Below are positions 45,790 to 54,144 of a DNA stretch of 64,000 nt, one piece after another. Numbering within the stretch: the stretch's first letter is position 1; each line of letters begins with the position of its first letter. The position numbers were made by a program, and so were the translations under genes. Origin of the DNA: Saccharicrinis carchari (GTDB lineage: Bacteria > Bacteroidota > Bacteroidia > Bacteroidales > Marinilabiliaceae). Below the pieces are notes generated by a model. The model was not told the DNA's origin and made no database searches. It saw nothing but the letters and a program-made list of their open reading frames with translations. The stretch spans positions 186,001 to 250,000 of the forward strand of contig NZ_FXTB01000006.1 in NCBI RefSeq assembly GCF_900182605.1, read 5' to 3'.

Positions 45790-45984
45790 TTAGTAAAGCT
45801 GATTGTAAATCCAAGCCAGGGTTTTATCGAATGTATAATCCATACCAAATATAATACCAGCAATAATTGCTGACGCCACCATTACAACCAGAGCACTATT
45901 TTGCAGCTCGGCCCATGTAGGCCATGACGTTTTATTTACTAATTCGTTTTGAACGTCTTTGAAGTAATTAACAATCTTGCTCAC
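45790..45984 (-). CDS. secE: Preprotein translocase subunit SecE
   Basis: The 64-residue single-span protein begins with an amphipathic helix (YFKDVQNELVNKTSWPTWAEL) and has one transmembrane helix (SALVVMVASAIIAGIIFGMDYTF minus its ends). This is the short SecE type that stabilises SecY. It sits between tRNA-Trp and nusG as expected. Confidence 0.94.
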   Translation of the reverse strand: MSKIVNYFKDVQNELVNKTSWPTWAELQNSALVVMVASAIIAGIIFGMDYTFDKTLAWIYNQLY

Positions 45985-46115
45985 TTATTTATTCTTTTAT
46001 GTTTATAGCCATCTGTTTAGTGCCTTCCTGATATTTAAAAGATGTAAAAAGAACTTGCATCTTTTTCACGAAGTTGCCGGATATCAACCGAATTAACGAT
46101 TTTGTATCCGGCCTG

Positions 46116-46188
46116 CACGGGATAAGAGACTCGAACTCCTGACACCTGGTTTTGGAGACCAGTGCTCTACCAACTGAGCTAATCCCGT
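46116..46188 (-). tRNA. tRNA-Trp (anticodon CCA)
   Basis: A 73-nt cloverleaf: acceptor ACGGGAT/ATCCCGT, D stem GCTC/GAGC, anticodon stem CTGGT/ACCAG with loop CTCCAAA, and T stem AGGAG/CTCTT around TTCGAGT. The anticodon CCA gives tryptophan. No encoded CCA tail. It lies between tuf and secE. Confidence 0.95.
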
Positions 46189-46238
46189 GTTTAAAAAAAT
46201 GGAAGGGCTTAGCCTTCCATTTAATTGTTATATATTGA

Positions 46239-47426
46239 TTACTCAATAATTTCAGTTACCTGTCCGGCACCTACTGTTCTACCACCTTCGCGGATTGCAA
46301 AACGCAAACCTTTATCAATAGCAACAGGGTAGATAAGCTCAACAGTAATCGTTACGTTATCACCTGGCATTACCATTTCTGTTCCTTCCGGCAGTGAAAT
46401 CTCACCTGTTACATCAAGTGTACGCAGGTAAAACTGTGGACGGTATTTATTGTGAAATGGAGTGTGACGTCCACCTTCTTCTTTCTTCAGGATATACACC
46501 TCGGCCTTGAACTTTGTATGAGGGGTGATTTTTCCGGGTGCACCCAGAACCATACCTCTTTTTACTTCGTCCTTATCGATACCACGTAATAATAGACCTA
46601 CGTTGTCACCAGCTTGTCCGTCGTCAAGAATTTTACGGAACATCTCTACACCTGTACATACGGTCTTTTTGCCTTCGGCACCCAGACCAATAATTTGCAT
46701 TTCGTCACCGGTGTGGATTGTACCTGTTTCGATACGACCTGTTGCAACAGTACCACGACCTGTGATTGAGAACACATCCTCGATAGGCATAAGGAATGGC
46801 TTATCTACATCACGCTCAGGAAGCTCGATCCATGTATCTACTGCTTCCATCAGCTCCATTACTTTATCAACCCATTTTTCTTCTCCGTTCAAAGCACCCA
46901 ATGCCGAACCTTGAATCACGGGAGTGTTGTCGCCGTCGAAGTTGTAGAAATCCAATAATTCGCGGATTTCCATTTCAACAAGCTCCAGCAGCTCTTCGTC
47001 GTCCACCATGTCCACTTTGTTCATGAAAACTACCAGACGTGGTACGTTTACCTGACGAGCCAACAGGATATGTTCGCGTGTTTGTGGCATAGGGCCATCT
47101 GTAGAAGCTACTACAATAATAGCTCCGTCCATTTGGGCAGCACCCGTAACCATGTTTTTCACGTAGTCGGCGTGACCTGGACAGTCAACGTGTGCATAGT
47201 GACGGTTAGCAGTTGCATACTCAACGTGCGAACTGTTGATTGTAATGCCCCTTTCTTTCTCTTCGGGAGCGTTATCAATTTGATCAAAATTCTTTGCTTC
47301 ACTAAAACCCTTATCCGCCAACACTTTTGTAATTGCGGCTGTTAAAGTGGTTTTACCATGGTCAACGTGACCAATTGTACCGATGTTCACGTGAGGCTTC
47401 GACCTGTCATAATGTTCTTTAGCCAT
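46239..47426 (-). CDS. tuf: Elongation factor Tu
   Basis: The 395 residues are a complete EF-Tu. GTPase motifs are [14 protein letters not shown] and NKVDM, followed by the two beta-barrel domains ([19 protein letters not shown], and the C-terminal [16 protein letters not shown] region). It delivers aminoacyl-tRNA to the ribosome. The gene is flanked by tRNA-Thr upstream and tRNA-Trp downstream, which suggests one transcript with tRNA processing. Confidence 0.98.
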   Translation of the reverse strand: MAKEHYDRSKPHVNIGTIGHVDHGKTTLTAAITKVLADKGFSEAKNFDQIDNAPEEKERGITINSSHVEYATANRHYAHVDCPGHADYVKNMVTGAAQMDGAIIVVASTDGPMPQTREHILLARQVNVPRLVVFMNKVDMVDDEELLELVEMEIRELLDFYNFDGDNTPVIQGSALGALNGEEKWVDKVMELMEAVDTWIELPERDVDKPFLMPIEDVFSITGRGTVATGRIETGTIHTGDEMQIIGLGAEGKKTVCTGVEMFRKILDDGQAGDNVGLLLRGIDKDEVKRGMVLGAPGKITPHTKFKAEVYILKKEEGGRHTPFHNKYRPQFYLRTLDVTGEISLPEGTEMVMPGDNVTITVELIYPVAIDKGLRFAIREGGRTVGAGQVTEIIE

Positions 47427-47490
47427 AACTCGAAATAATTAGACAATTAGATATTAACTTATAATTTTTATTAATCCCGAACCAGAATGG

Positions 47491-47562
<72 letters not shown>

Positions 47563-47568
47563 GAGATG

Positions 47569-47641
47569 AGCGGGAAACGGGATTCAAACCCGCGACCCTT
47601 AGCTTGGAAGGCTAATGCTCTATCAGCTGAGCTATTCCCGC
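47569..47641 (-). tRNA. tRNA-Gly (anticodon TCC)
   Basis: A 73-nt cloverleaf: acceptor GCGGGAA/TTCCCGC, D stem GCTC/GAGC, anticodon stem TTAGC/GCTAA with loop CTTCCAA, and T stem GCGGG/CCCGT. Anticodon TCC gives glycine. Only six bases separate it from tRNA-Thr. Confidence 0.95.
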
Positions 47642-47726
47642 TTTTGTTTCGGGGCAACAAAGATAATGATTTAATTATCAAAAACTTTGCAACACCCCGG
47701 ATTTTTTCACTATTTTCCGGTTCGTG

Positions 47727-47809
47727 TGGGAAGAGCAGGATTCGAACCTACGAAGACGAAAGTCAGCGGAGTTACAGTCCGCCCCAGTTGGCCACTTTGG
47801 TATCTTCCC
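47727..47809 (-). tRNA. tRNA-Tyr (anticodon GTA)
   Basis: An 83-nt class II tRNA: acceptor GGGAAGA/TCTTCCC, anticodon loop CTGTAAC with GTA, and a long variable arm typical of bacterial tRNA-Tyr. T loop TTCGAAT. It is the first gene of the tRNA-tuf run. Confidence 0.94.
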
Positions 47810-47847
47810 TTTAGTCCTTTCCGTTAAAAGGCTACTTTATGTCATTC

Positions 47848-47881
47848 AATAGGCTGATTACTTTTCAACAATCAGCCTATT
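47848..47881. terminator. Perfect 12-bp hairpin between hpf and tRNA-Tyr
   Basis: AATAGGCTGATT (47848-47859) pairs with AATCAGCCTATT (47870-47881) across a 10-base loop. There is no T-run on either strand. It lies between the promoter at 47929-47960 and tRNA-Tyr, so it may be in the leader of the tRNA operon as well as acting as a stop for hpf. Confidence 0.55.
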
Positions 47882-47928
47882 AATATTGTGTTCAGGCATT
47901 CTGAATATTCCATTCTTAAAACGGTGTG

Positions 47929-47960
47929 CAAATGTATAAACTATTTTTAAAAGACCACAA
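47929..47960 (-). promoter_or_regulatory. Promoter of the tRNA-tuf-ribosomal protein operon
   Basis: On the minus strand TACATTTG (47936 to 47929) is a full match to the -7 consensus TAnnTTTG, and TTG (47960 to 47958) stands 21 bp upstream as the -33 element. Initiation is expected near 47922, about 110 bp before tRNA-Tyr. Confidence 0.6.
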
Positions 47961-48130
47961 TAAATTGTGTGTTTTTTTTTGATGTAATATGATTTTATTG
48001 CCACCCGTGCATATTGCGTTAATTTACAAAGCTTTACTTTTACAACTAATTATAGACTTATGCCTCATCGTAAGGCTTACATGCCCTTTTCTATAATGTA
48101 AAAGCAACTTTTAACCATGCATACAGGATC

Positions 48131-48424
48131 CTATTTTACTTTTTCTTTTTTCTTTATCAGTTGTTTCCGAAGCGCTTCGCAACACAAATCAATGGACTCT
48201 TCAAAGCTTCTGGTTTGCTTTTTAGCAAATAAATCGGAACCGGGCACGCCCAGACTAATTTCCGCTACCTTATTTTCTAATGTTTCGGATTTTTCGAGTT
48301 TTAAAATCACTTCGGCATCGATAATGCGATCGAAAAAGACATCCAACTTATTCACTTTTTGCTCGATAAATCCCTTTAACTTATCGGTAGCATCAAATTT
48401 TACTGATTGAATTGTTACGTTCAT
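48131..48424 (-). CDS. hpf: Ribosome hibernation/stability factor (HPF/RaiA family, short form)
   Basis: The 97 residues have the beta-alpha-beta-beta-beta-alpha pattern of HPF: MNVTIQSVKFDATDKLKGFIEQKVNKLDVFFDRI, then AEVILKLEK and a Lys-rich C-terminus. The short form lacks the dimerisation tail of long HPF. It binds the small subunit and protects inactive ribosomes. The neighbouring order rpsU, recombinase, hpf is one I would expect to be conserved in this phylum. Confidence 0.9.
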   Translation of the reverse strand: MNVTIQSVKFDATDKLKGFIEQKVNKLDVFFDRIIDAEVILKLEKSETLENKVAEISLGVPGSDLFAKKQTRSFEESIDLCCEALRKQLIKKKEKVK

Positions 48425-48441
48425 ATTAAATCCTCCATTTG

Positions 48442-49326
48442 TTACGACCGCGGATGGGCCTGATTATATATATCGGTAATTTTCTCAAAACTATTGTGCG
48501 TATATACTTGGGTTGCATTTAAATTAGCGTGTCCTAAAAGTTCTTTGATGGCATTCAGATCGGCTCCGGCGTTCAACAACGAAGTGGCAAAAGAATGACG
48601 AAGTACGTGTGGACTTTTTTTGTGTAAGGTGGTTACTAATGCCAAATATTTATTTACCACCCGATACACTAATTTATGATATATCTTCTCCCCCTTTCCT
48701 GTAAGAAAAAATGAAGCGTCTTTGTTCACTCCAAATTCCTTATTTCGTACTTTTATGTAATGGTCGACCAAATGCACCAATTGTTTGTACATAGGGATTA
48801 TCCTGTCCTTTTTGTATTTACCGGTTACGCGCACCATCCCGTTTTGTAAATCAAAATCCCGATCCGAGAGCCCCACCAATTCAGACAATCTCATTCCGGA
48901 ACCGTAAAACAGCTCCAAAATTAATTTATCGCGCACACCCTCGTAATCATTTGTAAAAGGTATATCATCCAACAAATGATCCATTTCGCTGTTACGCACA
49001 AAAACAGGGAGTTTTTTGGGTATTTTGGGAGTGACTACTCCCTCTGCGGGACTTTGCTCTATAAAACCTTCACGCATCAGGAATTTAAAAAAGGATTTTA
49101 GGGCAGTAATCTTCCTATTCACACTTTTGGGTGACATGCCGTCCTCGACCATTTTCACCACCCAGGTTCGTACCACCTTTTTTGTGACGGCACTCAACTG
49201 ATGTATGTTCTTTTGCTGACAAAAGGACAAAAATTGTTCGAGATCGCAGCGATAGGCAATAAGCGTATGGTTTGAACTGCGTTTCTCGAACTCCAGGTAT
49301 TTTAAAAACGACTGAATTGAAATCAT
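48442..49326 (-). CDS. Xer-type tyrosine recombinase
   Basis: The 294 residues comprise an N-terminal SAM-like core-binding domain (about 1-90: FLKYLEFEKRSSNHTLIAY) and the catalytic domain. Arg is in GSGMRLSELVGL, HVLRHSFATSLL gives the His-x-x-Arg pair, LLGHANLNATQVYTH gives the third His and the nucleophilic Tyr. The length and close fit to XerC/XerD suggest chromosome dimer resolution rather than phage integration. Which of the two it is cannot be decided here. It is 17 bp upstream of hpf. Confidence 0.9.
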   Translation of the reverse strand: MISIQSFLKYLEFEKRSSNHTLIAYRCDLEQFLSFCQQKNIHQLSAVTKKVVRTWVVKMVEDGMSPKSVNRKITALKSFFKFLMREGFIEQSPAEGVVTPKIPKKLPVFVRNSEMDHLLDDIPFTNDYEGVRDKLILELFYGSGMRLSELVGLSDRDFDLQNGMVRVTGKYKKDRIIPMYKQLVHLVDHYIKVRNKEFGVNKDASFFLTGKGEKIYHKLVYRVVNKYLALVTTLHKKSPHVLRHSFATSLLNAGADLNAIKELLGHANLNATQVYTHNSFEKITDIYNQAHPRS

Positions 49327-49395
49327 CCGGGTTTAGCTTCTTTTAGTATAAACGAATATACTAAAATTAAAATAAAAATAACCCGTTAATCCTAT

Positions 49396-49587
49396 CTATT
49401 CCTCGTTCTGTTGCAATTTTTGCACGTAAATTGCCTTTTTAATTTCTTCTCTTCTCAAAATAGAAGGTTTTGCGAAAGCCTGACGTGAGCGCAATTCGCG
49501 CATAGTTCCAGTTTTTTCGAACTTACGTTTAAATTTCTTCAACGCTCTTTCGATGTTTTCGCCCTCTTTAATTGGAATAACAATCAT
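49396..49587 (-). CDS. rpsU: 30S ribosomal protein S21
   Basis: The 63 residues match S21: MIVIPIKEGENIERALKKFKRKFEKTGTMRELRSRQAF. It binds near the anti-Shine-Dalgarno end of 16S rRNA and is linked to weak SD use in Bacteroidetes. Its leader is A/T-rich, with TTTG and TTTCTTTG 20 bp apart upstream as a possible promoter. It is followed by the recombinase gene after 69 bp. Confidence 0.95.
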   Translation of the reverse strand: MIVIPIKEGENIERALKKFKRKFEKTGTMRELRSRQAFAKPSILRREEIKKAIYVQKLQQNEE

Positions 49588-49783
49588 AATCTTTTTTTTA
49601 TTTTTTTTATTTGCCTATATAAATAGCTACTACACTTCTAATAATAAATAGGTTACAGCGATTAAAACCACATTCACCTTAAATATTTGCGGGTACAAAG
49701 AAACTAAAGATAATCCATAGCAACAAATAATTGTAAAATATTTTTCTAAGCTAATACAATTCTAACATCCTACTTATCGGAAG

Positions 49784-50923
49784 CTAGGAAAAATATTTAA
49801 AGCTACGCATTAATTGGATTATGATACTGCGTATGTTTTTTTGTGCACCCTCCTTATCCATAGCCTCTTCCATTGTAACCGGGCCTTGTGTGATAGTATA
49901 AACCGATAAAAATCCACTTTTATTTAAGTGCTCCGGATCTTCTATACTGCCTCCAATGGCAATCACGGGTACATTGCGTTGTAAGGCCATTTTAAGAATA
50001 CCGGATGGAGCTTTTCCCATAGTGGTTTGATAATCCAGCTTACCCTCCCCGGTGATAACCAAATCGGCCCCATTTAAATGCGCATCAAAATTAAGAGCTT
50101 CCAATACTACCTGTATGCCCGGCTTTAAATTCGCATTTAGAAAAGCCACCAATGCACCACCCATTCCGCCTGCCGCACCCGCACCCGGTATATTGTTTAG
50201 GTCTATTTGTTTCTGCTGCAGAAGGAGTTGCCTGAAAATCTCCATACCTTCATCCAATTGTTCAATCATTTTAATATTTGCACCTTTTTGAGATGCATAT
50301 ACATGTGCAGCACCATTAAAACCGCTAAATGGATTGTTCACATCACAAGCTACTGAAAAAAAAGCATCTTTCAATTGGGGCATGGCTTTCGAATCGTCTA
50401 TAGCAGTAATAGCAGCCAAGGATTGCCCTCCTTCACTTACGCCCTCTCCCCTACGGTTTAAAAATTCGTACCCCAATGCCCGCAGCACTCCTATTCCGGC
50501 ATCGTTAGTGGCACTACCGCCTATACCAATTAAAAACTTGCTACAACCCCTTAGCAAGGCATGTTTAATCATTTCACCCACGCCGTAGGTACTGGTTTGC
50601 ATCGGATTTAGTTCACTTGGATGCAGCAAGGTAAGTCCGGCGGCAGCTGCTAATTCAATGACGGCCGTATAGCCATCATTCAAAATTCCATACACGGCCC
50701 TTATTGGACGCATAAGAGGATCATGGACAGTCAGCTCTACTTTTTTTCCTCCTAAAGCGGTCACCAAGGTATCACAAGTACCTTCCCCACCATCTGCCAC
50801 CGGTATTTTAACGGTTTGGCATTGGGGAAATACCTCAAGGACACCTTGTTGGATAGCAATTGCCACCTCAGATGAGCTGAGACAGCCCTTAAAAGAATCG
50901 GGGGCGATAAGTATTTTTTGCAT
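49784..50923 (-). CDS. Glycerate kinase (GckA/GarK type)
   Basis: The 379 residues begin with ILIAPDSFKGCLSSSEVA, the family's N-terminal motif, and contain IPVADGGEGTCDTLV and LLRGCSKFLIGIGGSATNDAG, all typical of type I glycerate kinase. It phosphorylates D-glycerate, using ATP, to 2- or 3-phosphoglycerate. No glycolate or sugar-acid genes flank it. Full length and without visible defects. Confidence 0.94.
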   Translation of the reverse strand: MQKILIAPDSFKGCLSSSEVAIAIQQGVLEVFPQCQTVKIPVADGGEGTCDTLVTALGGKKVELTVHDPLMRPIRAVYGILNDGYTAVIELAAAAGLTLLHPSELNPMQTSTYGVGEMIKHALLRGCSKFLIGIGGSATNDAGIGVLRALGYEFLNRRGEGVSEGGQSLAAITAIDDSKAMPQLKDAFFSVACDVNNPFSGFNGAAHVYASQKGANIKMIEQLDEGMEIFRQLLLQQKQIDLNNIPGAGAAGGMGGALVAFLNANLKPGIQVVLEALNFDAHLNGADLVITGEGKLDYQTTMGKAPSGILKMALQRNVPVIAIGGSIEDPEHLNKSGFLSVYTITQGPVTMEEAMDKEGAQKNIRSIIIQLMRSFKYFS

Positions 50924-51100
50924 GTACTTTTATTAGCCAGTTAAGTTTTATTTATCGTCTAAAGTATTTTGATTTTAATTTACCCATTTCCATCAGCCAT
51001 ACCGTAAATTTATACATTAAAAAATAAAACTATCACTTGTATTAAATAATACAATCAATTCGTCTCAATATAAATAGGAATTCAAGCAGTATTTTTTAAT

Positions 51101-51132
51101 TTTGTTAATGGTGTTCGTAAGCTGTATCTTTA
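51101..51132 (+). promoter_or_regulatory. Promoter of the superoxide dismutase gene
   Basis: TTTTG ending at 51104 and TATCTTTA at 51125-51132 are 20 bp apart, close to the Bacteroidetes consensus. The -7 element lies 46 bp before the start codon. Confidence 0.6.
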
Positions 51133-51178
51133 AACGAACAACCTAATTTATTAACAGACAATTTAAAAACAAACAAAC

Positions 51179-51754
51179 ATGAAATTTGAATTACCGGAAT
51201 TACCTTATGCAAAGGATGCGCTAGAACCAATTATCACCAAAAAAACCATTGAATTTCACTATGGGAAACACCATCAGGCGTATGTAAACAACCTAAACAA
51301 CTTAATTGTAGGAACCGAATTTGAAAATGCTGATTTAGAATCCATCATCAAAAAAGCCGATGGTGGAATTTTTAACAATGCTGCACAGGTTTGGAACCAC
51401 ACCTTTTATTTTACTTCGTTTTCGCCCAACGGAGGCGGTGAGCCAACAGGTGATTTAGGAAAAGCTATCGACAAGACATTTGGTAGCTTTGCGGCTTTTA
51501 AAGAAGCTTTTGGTAAAGCTGCCGCCACCCAATTCGGATCGGGATGGGCATGGCTGGTGAAAGACGCAAAAGGCGAACTTAAAATTGTACAAACCAGCAA
51601 CGCAGGTACCCCGTTGACTGATGAACTAACACCGATTTTAACTTGCGATGTTTGGGAACATGCCTATTATTTAGACTACCAAAACAAACGTCCGGATTAC
51701 ATAAACAACTTTTGGAAATTGATTGATTGGGATACCGTAGGTTCCAGATTTTAA
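51179..51754 (+). CDS. sodB: Superoxide dismutase, Fe type
   Basis: The 191 residues carry the metal ligands: H27 in [11 protein letters not shown], the His in WNHTFYF, and Asp and His in [13 protein letters not shown]. The [13 protein letters not shown] block with its Gln in the N-terminal-side position is typical of iron enzymes. It converts superoxide to O2 and H2O2 in the cytosol. Its presence suits an anaerobe that meets oxygen. Metal choice is inferred from motif type. Confidence 0.94.
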   Translation: MKFELPELPYAKDALEPIITKKTIEFHYGKHHQAYVNNLNNLIVGTEFENADLESIIKKADGGIFNNAAQVWNHTFYFTSFSPNGGGEPTGDLGKAIDKTFGSFAAFKEAFGKAAATQFGSGWAWLVKDAKGELKIVQTSNAGTPLTDELTPILTCDVWEHAYYLDYQNKRPDYINNFWKLIDWDTVGSRF

Positions 51755-51800
51755 ACCAAACAGCTAATCACATTATTCATCATAAACTAATTCTTTTGAG

Positions 51801-52367
51801 ATGCTTAAAGATCTGATTTTAAAAAACCGAAGCTACAGGCGCTTTTACCAGGATCAAGAGGTAAGCCAGGAAACGCTTACCGAACTTATTGATATGGCTC
51901 GCTTGTCGCCTTCGGCACGAAACGCCCAACCCATTAAATATCTTTTATCCAATACCCCCGAAAGAAACCGTATTATATTCAAACATCTTTCGTGGGCCGG
52001 ATATTTAAACAATTGGCCCGGCCCCGTAGAGGGAGAAAGGCCTGCTGCTTATATCGTGATGTTGAATGACACCACCATTTCATCCAACTTTTTTAGCGAC
52101 AACGGTATAGCGTCGCAAAGTATTTTACTGGGAGCTGTAGAAAAAGGACTGGGTGGTTGCATTATCGGATCTATAGAACGTCTGCAGTTACAAAGAGAAT
52201 TGGACATACCGTCGCAATTTAAAATCATACAGGTGATTGCTATAGGCAAACCAAAAGAAAAGGTTGTAATTGAAGAGTTAGATAATGATCATAAGTATTG
52301 GCGCGACATGAACGATGTGCATCATGTGCCCAAACGCAGCCTGGAAGAGGTTATCGTTAAATTGTGA
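51801..52367 (+). CDS. Nitroreductase family flavoprotein
   Basis: The 188 residues match the FMN nitroreductase fold: KNRSYRRFYQDQEVSQETL at the start, ARLSPSARNAQPIKYLL for the FMN phosphate site, and GLGGCIIGSI and IAIGKPKEKVVIEELD in the C-terminal half. The protein reduces nitro compounds or quinones, or has a more specific unknown role. It follows sodB by 46 bp and could be transcribed with it under oxidative stress. Confidence 0.9.
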   Translation: MLKDLILKNRSYRRFYQDQEVSQETLTELIDMARLSPSARNAQPIKYLLSNTPERNRIIFKHLSWAGYLNNWPGPVEGERPAAYIVMLNDTTISSNFFSDNGIASQSILLGAVEKGLGGCIIGSIERLQLQRELDIPSQFKIIQVIAIGKPKEKVVIEELDNDHKYWRDMNDVHHVPKRSLEEVIVKL

Positions 52368-52379
52368 TGAAACATGCAC

Positions 52380-52412
52380 ACTGCGGGTGCCTTTAGAAGT
52401 CGCACCCGCAGT
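52380..52412. terminator. Perfect 11-bp GC-rich hairpin after the nitroreductase gene
   Basis: ACTGCGGGTGC (52380-52390) pairs with GCACCCGCAGT (52402-52412) across an 11-base loop. A T-run is lacking, but the position, 13 bp after the stop codon, suits a terminator. Confidence 0.6.
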
Positions 52413-52488
52413 AATACCGTCAACCAAATCACTAATACGAGGTTAAATTATAGCCAGCTGCTGATAACAATGCCTAAAATTAATTGCC

Positions 52489-53199
52489 ATGAAACCGAAA
52501 AGAATTCTGCCTCTATTACTACTCGTTTTTTGCACTTTTGCCAGCGCGCAAGTAAATCGCGACTCACTGTTGTTCAGAGGTGTTATTTTAGAAGGCGACA
52601 GCCTTTTTTCGCTGCCTTATGCCAAATATATAGTAAATAATAAATTTGGTTACACCGCCAATGAGGCCGGCCAGTTTTCATTTTGGGCTAAACCCGGCGA
52701 TATGGTGCACTTTTCGTATGTGGGTTTTAAACCATTGTACCTTCAATTAAACGACACCTTATCCAACAGCAACTATTTGATGGGTGTTTTTTTAAGCCGC
52801 GATACCATTGAACTTTCGGAAGTAATTATTATTCCTCAATTTATCAACCCCAATGCCGTAGCACGTAATATGCCCATGCTAAGCACAACCGACGAAGTGG
52901 TAGCCCAGAACAATGTAGCCATGAGCACTTATCAGGCCAAAACACAACCTGTGACTACCTGGGACGCCGAGATGAACCAAAAAAACTTTATACAATCTCG
53001 TTCAAACGACATTGCGTATCAAACGCAAGTGCAACCAAGCCAAATGGTAGGGGTGAGTAACACCGCAATACTTAAACAAATTGACCGTGCCAAATTGCGT
53101 AAAATGAAACCAGCCCGCCCGTATATTACCCAAAACGAATGGGAACAATTGCTAATGAGTTACCAGCAACGTATTAAAAACAAACTTGAGGGTAATTAA
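52489..53199 (+). CDS. Exported CarboxypepD_reg-like beta-sandwich protein
   Basis: The 236 residues have a signal peptide (MKPKRILPLLLLVFCTFASAQ) and a carboxypeptidase-regulatory-like domain (about 25-105: FRGVILEGDSLFSLPYAKYIV, FGYTANEAGQFSFWAKPGD, VHFSYVGFKPLYLQL). Similar domains occur at the N-terminus of TonB-dependent receptors. The rest of the protein, rich in Gln and Asn, is not recognised. It converges on the DUF4249/TonB receptor pair on the other strand. Envelope location is likely; function unknown. Confidence 0.8.
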   Translation: MKPKRILPLLLLVFCTFASAQVNRDSLLFRGVILEGDSLFSLPYAKYIVNNKFGYTANEAGQFSFWAKPGDMVHFSYVGFKPLYLQLNDTLSNSNYLMGVFLSRDTIELSEVIIIPQFINPNAVARNMPMLSTTDEVVAQNNVAMSTYQAKTQPVTTWDAEMNQKNFIQSRSNDIAYQTQVQPSQMVGVSNTAILKQIDRAKLRKMKPARPYITQNEWEQLLMSYQQRIKNKLEGN

Positions 53200-53235
53200 A
53201 AAAGATTATTGTTTAAAACATGTGCTGTAGGCATA

Positions 53236-54141
53236 TTACTCTCTCTGTTCCAAAATTTCTTTGGATACTTTAACGGAATCCTGTACCAGGGAATATACTC
53301 TAAAAAAACCACGACCCCCATTGCTTATGTTGGTAGGCACATTGGCCGGTGGTCCGCTAAAGAGCGGTACTTTTATTCCCGTTTCGGCATCTACGGCAAG
53401 AATAAAGTCGAAATAATCCTTGTTTATATTTTGCATCTCCAACTTCACCCAATCACCCTCTTTTAAAATATGCTCTGTAGCCTCCCCGTCCGTATCTTCT
53501 TCCACCACACTTTGCACCCAAGCACCAACAATATCATTTCCGTTATAAAATTTATCTTCGGCATACTCCAAATCCGATAATTTGGGTGTAATCCACTTAT
53601 CGTTCAAGAACAAACCAAAAGCATAGTAATCAGTCGTTTCCTCCGGCTCTCGGCTGTATAGCAGCACCTGCCATTGTTTTTGCCCGCGCGCACTGCTCCA
53701 TACCAGCGCTATTGAATCTATATTAACAACGGGATTCAAAGTATTAGAGGCCACGTAACTTTCATCCGTCCCGTTGCTGTCGATATCTATCCCTGCTATT
53801 TTAAGTGTATAAGTTCTTCCGTAAATGCCCCGGTACGATTTGGGAATGCGATACGTTCCCACTTGATCCGACAGCTCGTTCAAAATAATTTCGGAATATC
53901 CGTCGGAGAGGCTAAGCTGGGCACCAGACAGCGGTGGGTTAGGTTTGTTACTCAAAAAGCTCGACGACAAAGACAGTTTTACAAAGTGATCCTGCTGTTG
54001 ATCGGTGAAAAAACCATCCACCACCAGCTGCGGCTTTCCCGTTTTAAACTTCCTATCTATCTCCTCGGTACACGATACAAGTGATAACAATATTATCATC
54101 ACCATTATCCATATATTTAGCTTAGATAATATTTTGCCCAT
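53236..54141 (-). CDS. DUF4249 lipoprotein (partner of the TonB-dependent receptor)
   Basis: The 301 residues begin with a lipoprotein signal ending LLSLVSC, then a DUF4249 beta-rich domain (KPQLVVDGFFTDQQQDHFVKLSLSSSF, LSLSDGYSEIIL, YTLKIAGIDID). DUF4249 lipoproteins are almost always encoded next to a TonB-dependent receptor in Bacteroidetes, as here, with only 3 bp between the genes. They are thought to act at the cell surface with the receptor. The substrate is unknown. Confidence 0.87.
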   Translation of the reverse strand: MGKILSKLNIWIMVMIILLSLVSCTEEIDRKFKTGKPQLVVDGFFTDQQQDHFVKLSLSSSFLSNKPNPPLSGAQLSLSDGYSEIILNELSDQVGTYRIPKSYRGIYGRTYTLKIAGIDIDSNGTDESYVASNTLNPVVNIDSIALVWSSARGQKQWQVLLYSREPEETTDYYAFGLFLNDKWITPKLSDLEYAEDKFYNGNDIVGAWVQSVVEEDTDGEATEHILKEGDWVKLEMQNINKDYFDFILAVDAETGIKVPLFSGPPANVPTNISNGGRGFFRVYSLVQDSVKVSKEILEQRE

Positions 54142-54144
54142 AGC

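Larger units (their letters stand above)
47810..48130. other. Intergenic region with promoter and hairpin of the tRNA-tuf operon
   Basis: The interval holds no gene. It contains the promoter at 47929-47960 and a perfect 12-bp hairpin at 47848-47881, both listed separately. The remainder, toward hpf, is AT-rich. Confidence 0.5.

Noticed and set aside
48442-49326. Tyrosine recombinase as the integrase of a mobile element
   Set aside because: It lies in a housekeeping block with rpsU and hpf, has Xer length and motifs, and I saw no attachment-site repeats at the neighbouring tRNAs.
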